A stretch of 64,000 bases of DNA from Actinocrinis sp035605935 (GCF_035605935.1 NZ_DATNGK010000241.1:1-64000), one strand, 5' to 3'; shown: positions 8,275 through 18,004, numbered from the stretch's first letter. Notes: generated from the sequence alone by a model not told the origin. Made by a program: numbers and translations.

Positions 8275-10230
8275 TCAGGACCCTGATGGGAACCCGGCGG
8301 CCGCGGCCCAGGCGGCGAGTTCGGATTGCGCCGCCGCGCGCTGCGCCGCGGTCGCGCTCGACGAGCCATTCGTGATCAGCGCGAAGTGGAGGGTTCCGGC
8401 AGCCGAGCTGTCCGAGAGCAGCAGCCGGTTGGCTCCGGTCGCGCCCGGCAGCGCCGCGTACGCGATCGGCGTGCTCGTCGTCTGACCGTTGGCCGCATAA
8501 GCGGGAAGGCCCGTGACCGCGCCAAGGTCGGACACCACGGTGGTGCCTGCGGGTGTGAAGGCGGCCGGAAGGTGCAGTTCAGTCGGCGCGGCCGAGCCGG
8601 TGGAGCGCCAGACCAGCACGCCGTACTGGCCCGAGCCGACCAGCGCGGTCGTGTTCGGCAGGCTGGACGGAACCGGGTTCCAGGTCAGCGTGGTCGAACC
8701 GTCACGCGCGCGATCCTCATAGGTGAAGGCCAGGGTGTGGCCCGCGACGGCGAGCGGGTAGAGCCGGTCGAGCACCCGCACGTCCTGGCGCAGCTGGACC
8801 GCACCGGTCGAGTCGGTGTCGACCACCGAGAAGTCCTCACCGTTCCAGGCGTCGCCGCTCGTCTCCACCTTGCTCGAGTTGCCGTTCATCAGCTCGTTGT
8901 GCCGGCCGCTGTAGATGTCCCACTGCCACTCGGTGCTGCTGAGCACGCCGCCGGACTGCGCAGCCTGGGTCCACCAGTTCGCACCGGACACTCCTGAATC
9001 CAAGCCCTGATACATCGCCTTGAGCACGGTCGGGGTCTTGTCCGAGGTGTAGCCGCTCTCCGGGCTGCCGAACTCGCTGACCAGCGCCGAGGTGCCGAGG
9101 CTTGAACCGCGCTGGCGGATGGTGTCGAAGTTCGAGGTGTACTGGCCGTCCCCGGCCTTGCCGGGCATGAACACGCCCGAAAGCGCCGCCTCGTCGTAGA
9201 AGTGCGTGTTGAAGACGTACCGCGTGCCGATCGCGCCGACGTTGGCGAGCCCGCCGGGCTGCTGCTCGAAGGAGAGGTTCGCGTTCCAGAACAGGTTGGG
9301 CTCCACGAACGCGGGCTTGCCAGACCAGCCGGCGCCGTCCATCGCGGTGCGGAACTTCTGGAAGAACGGCCAGAGCTGGTCGCGCTCCCAGGTCTGGCTG
9401 GTCTGCCCGGAGTCGTACTTGCCGGCGAAGGGCTCGTTGTACGGGTCGGCGCCGAGAACCCGGGTGAACTCGTCGGAGCTGAGATGACCGCGCAGGTACG
9501 TGAGCGCCGCCTGCGCCTGTCCGAGATAAGCGTCCTGCTCCGCGATCTGACCGGCCGAGGTTGTCAGCACCCTGTTGTGCCAGAAGTCGTAGGTGGCGTC
9601 CTGCACGGCGGCGTTCTGGGTGATGTTCTGGCCCCAGTTGAAGCAGATGCCGCAGCTCTCCTGCGGGTAGCTGCCCGCGTTGATCAGCCATTGCGGCGCG
9701 CCGTCGCCGGTGTACCAACTGCCGGAGTTGAACAGATAGCGGGAGAAGAGGTCTTGATGGAAGTCGACGAGCACGTTGATGCCGTCGTCGAGGAACGGCT
9801 GCATCTGCGCCGTGACGTTCGCCAGGTAGGTGTAGTTGATCTGGTTCGGTTGCGGCTCGATATACGCCCAGGTGAGCAGGAACCTGATCGCGTTCGCTCC
9901 GGTCTGCTGGCGCATCGCGGCGGCTGACGTGCGCGCGTCGGCCACGCTGGCGAACGGCAGGCCGCTGTTTTCAGCCAGCTTCGCCTCGCCAGAGATATTG
10001 AATCCGCGCAGCACGACCTGGCGGCCGTAGCCGTCGACGAAGCCGCTCGGCGTGACGGTGAGCGTGGCGCTCGTGGTGTTGTCGAACCACTGCGTGCCGG
10101 TCGTCGCGGCGTCGGCCGCCCCGCCGCCCGCGCCCGTCGCCGCACCGGCGGCCGCGGCCAAGCCGATCGCCAGGGCCGTCGCCGTCGTCCTGCCCCGCAG
10201 CCGTAGCCGCCCGCCTCGTCCCGCCGCCAT
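8275..10230 (-). CDS. Secreted GH5 glycosidase, endoglycoceramidase-like
   Basis: A 651-residue secreted enzyme. Residues 1-41 are an Arg-rich, then hydrophobic signal peptide ending near ADA-A. The catalytic barrel spans about 60-430. Acid/base Glu266 sits in ADPYNEPF and nucleophile Glu386 in LVSEFGSP, with the GFNISG, VDFHQD and NTHFYD segments of the GH5 group that includes endoglycoceramidases and related beta-glycosidases. The C-terminal 200 residues form a beta-rich accessory domain. It starts at an ATG 8 bases after an AAGGA site. The natural substrate (glycolipid or plant glycan) is not determinable here. Its neighbours include a LacI regulator and two GH27 enzymes. Confidence 0.9.
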   Translation of the reverse strand: MAAGRGGRLRLRGRTTATALAIGLAAAAGAATGAGGGAADAATTGTQWFDNTTSATLTVTPSGFVDGYGRQVVLRGFNISGEAKLAENSGLPFASVADARTSAAAMRQQTGANAIRFLLTWAYIEPQPNQINYTYLANVTAQMQPFLDDGINVLVDFHQDLFSRYLFNSGSWYTGDGAPQWLINAGSYPQESCGICFNWGQNITQNAAVQDATYDFWHNRVLTTSAGQIAEQDAYLGQAQAALTYLRGHLSSDEFTRVLGADPYNEPFAGKYDSGQTSQTWERDQLWPFFQKFRTAMDGAGWSGKPAFVEPNLFWNANLSFEQQPGGLANVGAIGTRYVFNTHFYDEAALSGVFMPGKAGDGQYTSNFDTIRQRGSSLGTSALVSEFGSPESGYTSDKTPTVLKAMYQGLDSGVSGANWWTQAAQSGGVLSSTEWQWDIYSGRHNELMNGNSSKVETSGDAWNGEDFSVVDTDSTGAVQLRQDVRVLDRLYPLAVAGHTLAFTYEDRARDGSTTLTWNPVPSSLPNTTALVGSGQYGVLVWRSTGSAAPTELHLPAAFTPAGTTVVSDLGAVTGLPAYAANGQTTSTPIAYAALPGATGANRLLLSDSSAAGTLHFALITNGSSSATAAQRAAAQSELAAWAAAAGFPSGS

Positions 10231-10382
10231 CGTTCATCCTTCGCGCCGTAGGTATCCCGGCAGTGTCGAGGAGCCCGGCGGTCAACGGAAGTACGCGGGT
10301 TGCCAATCTTGCGCGCATCGGTTGTCGCCCGGCGACAGGCCGGTCGACCGGAGACACGCCGCGGTGGCGACTGCGGTTCGGG

Positions 10383-12518
10383 CTATTGCGGTTCGGGCGG
10401 AAAACCGTGCGGCGGGGTGAAGTCCTGGACGGGCACGCCGGACAAGGCCCGGGTCATCGCCTCATGCCAGATCGGCGCGGAAATCGTCGCGCCGAAGATC
10501 TGTCCGGAGTAGTACTGGCCGCCGACCGACATGTTGCCCATGAAGTCGCCCTTGAGCGTGTCGGGGCGGATGAAGCCGGTCCACACGGCGGCGGCCAACT
10601 GCGGCGTGTAGCCGTCGAACCAGGTGGCGATGGAGCTTGTGGTCGTTCCGGTCTTGCCCGCGGCCGGGCGGTCGAGGCCGAGCCCGTCCGCGGTCGCGCC
10701 CGGCTGGTCGAGCACGCCGCGCAGCAGCGCCGTCAGCTCGTTGGCGAGGTTCGGGTCGAGCACGGCGCGGCAGTTCGGGTGCTGCGCCGCGAGCTTGCGG
10801 CCAGCGCCGTCGGTGACCGCGGTGATGACATACGGCTTGCAGTAGGTGCCTTGCGCCGCGATCGTCGCGTAGGCGCCGGCCATCTCGACCGGGGTGATCA
10901 GGTTCGTGCCGAGGGTGAAGGACGGGAACTGGTCCAGCGGATGACCGTTACCGCTGTCATTGTCCTGAGTCACGCCCATGGACTGCGCGATCTGCGCGGG
11001 CTGACACAGGCCCGTCTGCTCTTCCAGGGTCAGGAAGTAGGTGTTGACGGAGAACCAGAAGGCCTGGTCGAGCGGCCCGGAGAAGGGGTTCCCGTCGTCG
11101 TTCATCGGATGGTAATCGGGCGTCCAGAGCACCGAGTGCTGGCCGTTGCCCGGACAGGCGGCGATGCGCGTTCCGGCGTCGTCCATCGGACTCGGCACAC
11201 TCATTACTTGGCTGGGATCGTGGCCGCCCTCGAGCGCCGCGAGCCCGACGAAGATCTTGAACGATGAACCGGCCTGGTAGCCACCGCTGCCCTCGTGCGC
11301 GGGGTCGCCGGCCAGGTTCAGGTAGGTGTCGCCGAGGTTACTGCCCATCGGTTTGGACTGCGCCATCGCCTTGATCTGCCCGGTGCCCGGCTGGATCATC
11401 GCCAGCGCGGAGGCGACCTTGTCGGTGGCGTAGGTGTGGCTGGAGATCGCCTTGTCGGCCGCCGACTCGTCCTTCGCGCTCATGGTGGTGTGGATGGTCA
11501 GGCCGCCCATGTTCCACAGCTGGATCCGGGCCGCCTTGGTCGGTCCGTAGTCCGGGTCGTTGATGAACGTCTGGTACACGTAGTTGCAGAAGAACGCGGC
11601 CGAGGCCTGCGCGACGATGCAACCGTGCTTCGGCGGGGTCGGCTTCAGGCCGAGCGGGGTCTTCTGCAGCTCGGCGACCTGCTGGTTCGTCAGATAGTTG
11701 AGCACCGGGCTGGCCATGTCCTGCAGGACGATGTTGCGGCGGGCCAACGCGGCGGCCGGGTGCAGCAGCGGGTCATAGTCGCTCGGGCTGTTGACGAGCG
11801 CGGCCAGCAGGGCGGACTGCGGGACGGTCAGCTTCGCGGAGGTGGTGGAGAAGTAGCGCTCAGCCGCCGCCTCCACGCCGTAGGCTCCGTTGCCGAAGTA
11901 CACCAGGTTGAGGTAGCGCTCGAGTATCTGCTCCTTGGTGAGCGATTTCTCGACCGCCACGGCGTATTTGAGTTCGGTGACCTTCCGGGTGAAGGTGTCG
12001 GCGATGGCGGCCTGCTGCTTGGTTTTGTCCGTGCCCGCCTCGAGGATGAGCACGTTCTTCACCAACTGCTGCGCGATGGTCGAGCCGCCCTGCAGATTGC
12101 CGCCGTTGGAATTGTGCACGAGCGCGCGCAGGGTGCCTTTTATGTCGATGCCGCCGTGCTGGTAGTAACGCACGTCCTCAATGGCGACCAGCGCCTGCGG
12201 CATGCTCGGGCTTATCTGCGACATCGGCACTACGACCCGGTTGCCGTGCAGGTCGTCGCTCCAGGTGTACGCGATCAGGCTGCCGTCGTCAGCGAGTATC
12301 GTCGAACGTTGCGGCAGTACCGGCGTCTCGAAATCGCTGGGCAGGTCCTCGAAATGATCGGAGGCTGCCTTGGCTGCCAAGCCGGCGCTGCCGACCACGG
12401 GGAGGCTCAACCCGGCGAGCAGGATCCCGCCGAGCGCGCTGATCACGATGAATATCAGCAGGTTGCCGAGCAGCCGGCCCGCCCCCCGCAACCCCGTCCT
12501 ACCTGCCGCCTTGCGCAT
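10383..12518 (-). CDS. Bifunctional penicillin-binding protein (class A)
   Basis: A 711-residue peptidoglycan synthase anchored by one N-terminal helix (about residues 17-45). The GT51 glycosyltransferase domain shows EDVRYYQHGGID (catalytic Glu) and GGSTIAQQLVKN. The transpeptidase domain shows the serine SxxK motif in GSSFK, SVN in FWFSVN, and KTG in AAGKTGTT. A short Pro/Pro-Glu tail ends the protein. It polymerises and cross-links glycan strands outside the membrane. It stands alone, 152 bases from the GH5 gene on the same strand, and diverges from the LacI gene. Confidence 0.95.
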   Translation of the reverse strand: MRKAAGRTGLRGAGRLLGNLLIFIVISALGGILLAGLSLPVVGSAGLAAKAASDHFEDLPSDFETPVLPQRSTILADDGSLIAYTWSDDLHGNRVVVPMSQISPSMPQALVAIEDVRYYQHGGIDIKGTLRALVHNSNGGNLQGGSTIAQQLVKNVLILEAGTDKTKQQAAIADTFTRKVTELKYAVAVEKSLTKEQILERYLNLVYFGNGAYGVEAAAERYFSTTSAKLTVPQSALLAALVNSPSDYDPLLHPAAALARRNIVLQDMASPVLNYLTNQQVAELQKTPLGLKPTPPKHGCIVAQASAAFFCNYVYQTFINDPDYGPTKAARIQLWNMGGLTIHTTMSAKDESAADKAISSHTYATDKVASALAMIQPGTGQIKAMAQSKPMGSNLGDTYLNLAGDPAHEGSGGYQAGSSFKIFVGLAALEGGHDPSQVMSVPSPMDDAGTRIAACPGNGQHSVLWTPDYHPMNDDGNPFSGPLDQAFWFSVNTYFLTLEEQTGLCQPAQIAQSMGVTQDNDSGNGHPLDQFPSFTLGTNLITPVEMAGAYATIAAQGTYCKPYVITAVTDGAGRKLAAQHPNCRAVLDPNLANELTALLRGVLDQPGATADGLGLDRPAAGKTGTTTSSIATWFDGYTPQLAAAVWTGFIRPDTLKGDFMGNMSVGGQYYSGQIFGATISAPIWHEAMTRALSGVPVQDFTPPHGFPPEPQ

Positions 12519-12827
12519 GGGGATCAGCGTACTCGGGTCGCGATCTGCAGCAACTGGACTCGCTTGCGTAACGCAGCAGTTGTGTCGGGGCGGCTGGATC
12601 GGTCGGCTTCGTGGAACGAGGCGGCGCGCCGCGCAGCGCTATCCGTGACATTTCGGAAGTCACCCGGCTGATTTTCCGCCCCTTTCAGCTCGGAGGTTTC
12701 GCGCCCGGGCCGGCTTCGCCGATGCTAGCCTGGCCGGAAAGCGCCAGGTACGGGCTGCAACAGCGCCGGCTGCTCCGGAAATCCGGGCGCCGCCGCGCCG
12801 CGGCCGCGGTCACGAAGGGGAGGAGCC
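12519..12827. promoter_or_regulatory. Divergent intergenic region, PBP / LacI regulator
   Basis: This 309-base gap must hold promoters for both flanking genes. A GCTAGCCT segment (12725-12732) is a plausible -10-like element for the LacI gene, and an AAGGGGAGG ribosome site (12815-12823) precedes its start. I see no gene and no clear operator palindrome. Confidence 0.35.
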
Positions 12828-13850
12828 GTGGTGTCTGCGCAAGATGGGCCCAGAATCACCATGACCAGTATCGCCCGCGAGGCGGGGGTCTCGGTGCCCA
12901 CGGTCTCCCGCGTGCTCAACGGCCGCTCAGATGTGGCGCCGGACACCCGCGAGCGCGTCGAGGAGCTGTTGCGCCGGCATGGCTATCGGCGCAGGGTCAA
13001 TCGCACGCAGGAGCCGGCCGGGCTGATCGACCTGGTCTTCAACGACCTAGACAGCCCCTGGGCGGTGGAAATCATCCGCGGCGTGGAGGACGTCGGGCAT
13101 GCCGCCTGCGTGGGCACGGTGGTCTCGGCGATCCACCGCCGCCCGACCGCGACCCGGCAGTGGCTGCGCAACGTGCAGGCGCGCAACACCGACGGCGTGA
13201 TCCTGGTGACCTCCGACGTGCAGTCCCCGCTGCATGCCGAGTTGCGCCGCATCAACGTACCCACGGTCGTGGTCGACCCGGCGGGCGTGCCCGGACACGA
13301 GGTGCCGACGGTGGGTGCGGCGAACTGGTCGGGGGCGCTGGCCGCGACCGAGCACCTGATCTCGCTGGGCCATCGGCGCATCGGCTTCATCGCCGGGCCG
13401 CGCACGCTGGTGTGCAGCCGAACCCGTCTCGACGGGTACCGGGCCGCGTTGGAGGCTGCTGAGATAGCGGTGGACCCGCAGCTGATCGTGCAGGGCGATT
13501 TCTACCACGAGTCCGGTTTCAAGGGCGCCGCGGAACTGCTCTCGCTCGCCAATGCGCCCACCGCGATCTTCGCCTCCAGCGACCAGATGGCGCTCGGCGG
13601 CTACGAGGCGGTGCGCCAGCGCGGGCTGCGGGTGCCGGACGACCTGAGCATCATCGGCTTCGACGACCTGCCCGAGGTGCGCTGGTCCTCGCCGCCGCTG
13701 ACCACGGTGCGCCAGCCGCTCAGCGACATGGGTGCGCTGGCCGCGCGCACGCTGCTGCGGCTGGCCGGGGGCGAGCGGATCGAGAGCCTGCGCTTCGAGT
13801 TGCCGACACAACTCGTGGTGCGCGACAGCACCGGACCGTTGCGTGTGTGA
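12828..13850 (+). CDS. LacI-family transcriptional regulator
   Basis: A 340-residue repressor. The N-terminal helix-turn-helix reads ITMTSIAREAGVSVPTVS, followed by RVLNGRSDVAPDTRERV with the hinge helix that binds the DNA minor groove. The rest is a periplasmic-binding-protein-like sugar-sensing domain (GFIAGP, IFASSDQMALGG, SIIGFDDLPE). The GTG start (12828) follows AAGGGGAGG; GTG at 12831 is an alternative. LacI proteins in such settings usually control glycoside uptake and hydrolysis, so the nearby GH5 and GH27 genes are likely targets, by inference. Confidence 0.93.
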   Translation: MVSAQDGPRITMTSIAREAGVSVPTVSRVLNGRSDVAPDTRERVEELLRRHGYRRRVNRTQEPAGLIDLVFNDLDSPWAVEIIRGVEDVGHAACVGTVVSAIHRRPTATRQWLRNVQARNTDGVILVTSDVQSPLHAELRRINVPTVVVDPAGVPGHEVPTVGAANWSGALAATEHLISLGHRRIGFIAGPRTLVCSRTRLDGYRAALEAAEIAVDPQLIVQGDFYHESGFKGAAELLSLANAPTAIFASSDQMALGGYEAVRQRGLRVPDDLSIIGFDDLPEVRWSSPPLTTVRQPLSDMGALAARTLLRLAGGERIESLRFELPTQLVVRDSTGPLRV

Positions 13851-13942
13851 CTGCGCCGTTGAGGTGTGACGGCTGGAGATCTGGGCACGCGGAACGCGGT
13901 TGAGATCATTGCTTAATTCGGCGGATTGCGCGGATCGATTTG

Positions 13943-13976
13943 TTAGGCAATCCTAAGTTAGGTTAGCCTTGCCGAC
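13943..13976 (+). promoter_or_regulatory. Two overlapping DtxR/IdeR-type iron boxes
   Basis: The box TTAGGTTAGCCTTGCCGAC (13958-13976) agrees with the IdeR consensus TWAGGTWAGSCTWACCTWA at 16 of 19 positions. A weaker box, TTAGGCAATCCTAAGTTAG (13943-13961), agrees at 14 of 19 and overlaps it. They lie about 80 bases upstream of the ZIP transporter ATG. Iron-loaded DtxR/IdeR binding here would repress the transporter when metal is plentiful. Confidence 0.75.
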
Positions 13977-14056
13977 TGGTCGCCCCGAAATGTCGGGCGG
14001 CGAAGGTACCGCGCACGCGCCGTCCAGCGCGCCTGATCCGCCGTGGAGGAATCCGG

Positions 14057-14893
14057 ATGTCGTCGTCGCAGATAACGCTGCTGGGGGCGGTGGCCGGCTT
14101 CACCATCTATCTGGGCCTGCCGATCGGGCGGCTGCGCTCCCCCGCGCCGACACTGCGCGCGCTGCTCAACGCGGTCGCCACCGGCATCCTGATCTTCCTG
14201 CTGTGGGATGTGCTCACGCACGCCTGGGACCCGATCGACTCGGCGCTCTCCGACCACCGCTACGGCTCCGCGGCCGGCAACGGCGCGGTGTTCTTCGCCT
14301 GCTTCGGCCTCGGCCTGGTCGCGCTGGTGTACTTCGACCGCTACGTCGCCCGCCGGGCCACGCGATCGCGCAGCTTCGGGCCGGGCGCGGCGGCGGTCGA
14401 CGAGTTGAACCCGCGCACCGGCTCGGCCGCGTTCACCCGGTTCTTCGACCTGGCGATGATGATCGCGGTCGGCATCGGCCTGCACAACTTCGCCGAGGGC
14501 TTGGCCATCGGCAACTCGGCCGCGACTGGACAGCTTCAGCTCGCCGTCCTGCTGATCATCGGCTTCGGGTTGCACAACGCCACCGAGGGCTTCGGCATCG
14601 TGGCCCCGATGGCCGCCGAGGGGCGGATGCCGACCTGGGCGCGGCTCGGCCTGCTCGGGCTCATCGGCGGCGGGCCGACCTTCCTGGGCACCCTGGTCGG
14701 CCAGCACGTGGTCAACGACACGCTTTCGATCGGCTTCCTGACCCTGGCGGCCGGCTCGGTCCTCTACGTCGTGATCGAGCTGCTCGCGGTCGCGCGCAAG
14801 ATCGGCCGCAAGGAGCTGACCACCTGGGGTCTGCTGCTCGGGGTGTTCCTCGGCTTCATCACCGACGCGATCGTGACTGCCGCAGGGGCCTGA
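14057..14893 (+). CDS. ZIP-family metal transporter
   Basis: A 278-residue membrane protein with about eight hydrophobic helices. The metal path is marked by H143-N-F-A-E-G in helix 4 and H173-N-A-T-E-G in helix 5, the diagnostic ZIP signatures. The middle loop (about 96-125) is Arg/Ser-rich rather than His-rich. The ATG follows GGAGGA at good spacing. ZIP proteins carry zinc, iron or manganese into the cytoplasm. The iron boxes directly upstream argue for ferrous iron or manganese import rather than zinc. Confidence 0.9.
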   Translation: MSSSQITLLGAVAGFTIYLGLPIGRLRSPAPTLRALLNAVATGILIFLLWDVLTHAWDPIDSALSDHRYGSAAGNGAVFFACFGLGLVALVYFDRYVARRATRSRSFGPGAAAVDELNPRTGSAAFTRFFDLAMMIAVGIGLHNFAEGLAIGNSAATGQLQLAVLLIIGFGLHNATEGFGIVAPMAAEGRMPTWARLGLLGLIGGGPTFLGTLVGQHVVNDTLSIGFLTLAAGSVLYVVIELLAVARKIGRKELTTWGLLLGVFLGFITDAIVTAAGA

Positions 14894-15057
14894 TCCGCCC
14901 GCGGCCGTGCGCCCGAATTAACCGGAAATTAGGACGCACACAGGTTTATGTCGGCAACGAGGGCAAGTTTCACAGGGTTCTGAACTACTCGGGCCTGAGA
15001 ACCGTTTCGCGCGTGATCCGGCGCTCGCCGGCGTACCCACCTCGAGACGGTGAACAG

Positions 15058-15501
15058 ATGCGCAACGCCCTGTCCCTCAACCAGCACCTGACCTCCGTGT
15101 ACCGCATCGTGCTCGGCCTTCTGATCTCTTGCCATGGCGCTTCGACGCTCTTCGGCTTCTTCGGCGGCTCCCTCGGCACCGGCAAGACGGTCTCCCCGAC
15201 CCAGTGGCCTGGCGGCACCGCGGCCCTGATCCAGCTGGTCTGCGGACTGCTGGTCCTGGTAGGCCTGGCCACCAGGCCGGCCGCCGTGCTGCTGTCCGGT
15301 GCGATGGCCTACGCGTACTTCTCGGTGCACCAGAAGCACGCGCTGCTGCCGATCCAGAACGGCGGCGAGCCGGCCGCGCTGTTCTGCTGGGGCTTCCTGA
15401 TGATCGCCATCCTCGGCGCCGGACCGTGGTCCGCCGACGCGGCGCTGGCGCGGCTGCGCGGCAGGTCCGGCGCGACCCGACCGGCCGTCAGCGAGGCGTG
15501 A
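15058..15501 (+). CDS. DoxX-family membrane protein
   Basis: A 147-residue protein with four hydrophobic helices and the DoxX-type opening YRIVLGLLISCHGASTLFG, then GLLVLVGLATRPAAVLLS. Family members are small membrane proteins linked to redox or thiol stress, and some associate with oxidoreductases. The start ATG (15058) replaces a much longer spurious frame that runs antisense-like through the ZIP gene. It stands 164 bases after the ZIP gene and has its own upstream gap. No specific role is evident. Confidence 0.85.
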   Translation: MRNALSLNQHLTSVYRIVLGLLISCHGASTLFGFFGGSLGTGKTVSPTQWPGGTAALIQLVCGLLVLVGLATRPAAVLLSGAMAYAYFSVHQKHALLPIQNGGEPAALFCWGFLMIAILGAGPWSADAALARLRGRSGATRPAVSEA

Positions 15502-15592
15502 GCGAACCAGTCGTCTGATTTCCGTTCGGCTCCCGGCCGGCGCGCCATGCAGCGCCGGCTGCCGCCGCACCACTGCTGCGCCGCCGCACACC

Positions 15593-15664
15593 TTGACAGC
15601 TTCCGGGCTGGGTCGTTTACTCCGGTGCGAATAAGTTTCGTTCCCTTACGAATTGTGTTCGCAC
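15593..15664 (+). promoter_or_regulatory. Promoter and nested operator-like palindrome before the first GH27 gene
   Basis: A -35 TTGACA (15593-15598) and a -10 TTTACT (15616-15621) are 17 bp apart. At the expected transcription start lies an outer inverted repeat GTGCGAA (15625-15631) / TTCGCAC (15658-15664) enclosing an inner one, TTCGT (15637-15641) / ACGAA (15648-15652). This is where a repressor would act. The binding protein is unknown; the LacI protein encoded at 12828 is a candidate. Confidence 0.6.
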
Positions 15665-15706
15665 GTGTTGAGTCGCCAGCGGAAGCTGAGAGGTCTGGAG
15701 CGGTAA

Positions 15707-18004
15707 ATGCACCGACTGACCGGTCAAACAGGTCGTAAGAGGCGCGCGGCGCTGGTCGCCTTCGCGCTGATCACTTCGAGCGTGGGATACGCGAACCTCG
15801 TGTCCTCGCCCGCGTTCGCCGAGGACAACGGCGTGGGATCCGCTCCCGCGTTGGGCTGGAGCAGCTGGAGCTTCATCCGGCATGATCCGACCGCCGCGAA
15901 GATCGACGCACAGGCGGACGCCATGAAGAGCAGCGGCTTGGCCGCGGCGGGCTACCAGTACGTCAACGTGGACGACTTCTGGTACCAGTGTCCAGGCAGT
16001 CAGGGCCCGAATGTCGACGCGTACGGCCGCTGGGTCACCGATCAATCGAAGTTTCCGCCGAACGGGTCCGAAGACGGCGTCGCCGCGGTCGCCGATCACG
16101 TGCACGCCGACGGACTCAAGTTCGGCCTCTACGTCACGCCTGGCATCTCGAAGCAGGCGGTGACGCAGAACACGCAGATCCTCGGCACGCCTTACCACGC
16201 CAGCGACATAGCGACCACGGCCGCTGAGAAGAACTACAACTGCAAAGGCATGGTAGGGATCGACTACACCAAGCCCGGCGCACAGGAGTTCATCAACTCG
16301 TGGGCCGACCAGTTCGCGTCCTGGGGCGTGGACTATGTGAAGATCGACGGCGTCGGCCTCAGTGACGTGGCGGACATCCAGGCCTGGTCGGCGGCGTTGC
16401 AGCAGACCGGGCGGCCTATCCACCTGGAGCTGTCCAACAGCCTGGCGATCAGCGGCGCGGCTACCTGGGCGCAGTACTCGAACGGCTGGCGCACCGGCGG
16501 GGACGTCGAGTGCTATGGCTGCGAGAGCGGCGGCAACAGCTACCCGCTGACTGACTGGTCGCATGTGCAGTCCCGGTTCAACCAGGTCGCGAACTGGCAG
16601 CCCTACGGCGGTCCGGGCGCCTTCAACGACTACGATTCCATCGAGGTCGGCAACGGCGCGAACGATGGACTCACCCCCGACGAGCGCGAGACGCAGCTGA
16701 GCCTATGGGCCCTGGCCTCTTCTCCGCTGATCCTGGGCACCGACCTCACAAACCTCGACGCGGCGGATCTCAAGCTGCTGAAGAACCGCGCGGTGCTGTC
16801 GGTGGATCAGGACTCGATCGACGCGGCCCGGATCGCGCAGTCCGCCACCTGGCAAGTCTTCGCCAAGACCGAGAAGAACGGCGACGTCATCGTCGGGCTC
16901 TTCAACACCGGGTCGAGCGCCGCAGTCGTGTCCACCGCGTCCTCGGCGCTCGGCCTGCCTTCCGCGAAGGCGTATCTGCTCGACAACCTCTGGACGCATC
17001 GGACGACCGAGACGACGGGCACGATCGCCGCGGACGTCCCGTCGCACGGCGTAGCGCTGTTGCGCGTCACGGCGACCAAATTCCCGTACCTCGCGCCACC
17101 GGACGTCACTGTCGACGTCAGCGCTCTGACGAGTGCGTCCGCTGGACAGCCCGCCTCGGTCACCGAAACGTTGACGAACAACGGGATCGAGCCGATCGAA
17201 CTCGCGCAGCTGAGCCTTGCGACACCCGCGGGATGGACCGCGAGCGCGACCTCGGGTAGCCGGTTCGCAATCGTGCAAGCCGGTCAGAGCGTGCAGACCG
17301 CGTATCAAGTCGTACCGTCAACACCCACCGCGCTCTTCGAGACCGACACGGTCACCGCGAGCGCCGAATACCGCTGGCATCTGCTGTTCCCAGGCAGCGC
17401 CTCGCTCGCCGAATCGGTGACGCTCGGCGCGCCGGTCCAGGCGCCGTATCAGACCTTTTCCTCGACCACGGCGAACTTCGCGCAGCTGGGCGACCGGCTC
17501 GGGATCCAGGCCGGCGGCGGCGACGTGTACGGCGGAACGAATCAGTACGGCGCTGCGTATGTGCACGGCGGCGAGCAGGACGGCACCGTGGCGACAGTCG
17601 AGATCACCGCTCAGGCGAACACGAACGCGTGGGCCAAGGCGGGGATCATGGTCCGTAACGACATCACGAACGCCAACGCCTCCCCCGGCTTCCTCATTCT
17701 CGCCGAGGCGCCCGGCCACGGATATGTCATGCAGTGGGACGCCAACGGCGACGGCCAGCTCGATTCCAACAGCGCGCCCAACAACCAGGGGCTCGGCACG
17801 GCCGCGTATCCAAGCTGGCTCAAGCTGGTGCGCAGCGGCACCAGCTTCACCGGCTACTACTCGACCGACGACGTCAGCTGGACCCTGATCGACACCATCT
17901 CGGTGCCGACCGCGGCCGCGACGCAGGACGTCGGGGTCTTCGCCACCGCGCACAACACGGGGGCGATCGGCGAGGTCGACTTCCAGGGCCTGACGATCGG
18001 CTAG
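15707..18004 (+). CDS. Secreted GH27 alpha-galactosidase-type glycosidase with accessory domains
   Basis: A 765-residue exoenzyme. The signal peptide is cleaved after AFA (about residue 38). The GH27 barrel (about 45-370) carries nucleophile Asp214 in YVKIDG and acid/base Asp266 in RTGGDVE. A beta-sandwich follows, then a NEW3-like domain (about 465-570) and a C-terminal concanavalin-type domain (about 580-765) containing DANGDGQLD, a likely calcium loop. The family hydrolyses terminal alpha-galactosides and some alpha-N-acetylgalactosaminides or beta-arabinopyranosides. It is about 45% longer than single-domain GH27 enzymes. A second GH27 gene lies at 21204. Confidence 0.92.
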   Translation: MHRLTGQTGRKRRAALVAFALITSSVGYANLVSSPAFAEDNGVGSAPALGWSSWSFIRHDPTAAKIDAQADAMKSSGLAAAGYQYVNVDDFWYQCPGSQGPNVDAYGRWVTDQSKFPPNGSEDGVAAVADHVHADGLKFGLYVTPGISKQAVTQNTQILGTPYHASDIATTAAEKNYNCKGMVGIDYTKPGAQEFINSWADQFASWGVDYVKIDGVGLSDVADIQAWSAALQQTGRPIHLELSNSLAISGAATWAQYSNGWRTGGDVECYGCESGGNSYPLTDWSHVQSRFNQVANWQPYGGPGAFNDYDSIEVGNGANDGLTPDERETQLSLWALASSPLILGTDLTNLDAADLKLLKNRAVLSVDQDSIDAARIAQSATWQVFAKTEKNGDVIVGLFNTGSSAAVVSTASSALGLPSAKAYLLDNLWTHRTTETTGTIAADVPSHGVALLRVTATKFPYLAPPDVTVDVSALTSASAGQPASVTETLTNNGIEPIELAQLSLATPAGWTASATSGSRFAIVQAGQSVQTAYQVVPSTPTALFETDTVTASAEYRWHLLFPGSASLAESVTLGAPVQAPYQTFSSTTANFAQLGDRLGIQAGGGDVYGGTNQYGAAYVHGGEQDGTVATVEITAQANTNAWAKAGIMVRNDITNANASPGFLILAEAPGHGYVMQWDANGDGQLDSNSAPNNQGLGTAAYPSWLKLVRSGTSFTGYYSTDDVSWTLIDTISVPTAAATQDVGVFATAHNTGAIGEVDFQGLTIG

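Noticed and set aside
8012..8286. Small plus-strand frames in the gap after the ABC operon
   Set aside because: No convincing start and Arg/Ser-rich composition; the region is better explained by hairpins.
11295..12671. 458-codon plus-strand frame over the penicillin-binding protein gene
   Set aside because: Antisense to a gene with all PBP motifs; no domain or ribosome site.
13969..15057. N-terminal extension of the DoxX frame through the ZIP gene
   Set aside because: This part is a frame-shifted shadow of the ZIP gene; the family-like DoxX sequence begins at the ATG at 15058.
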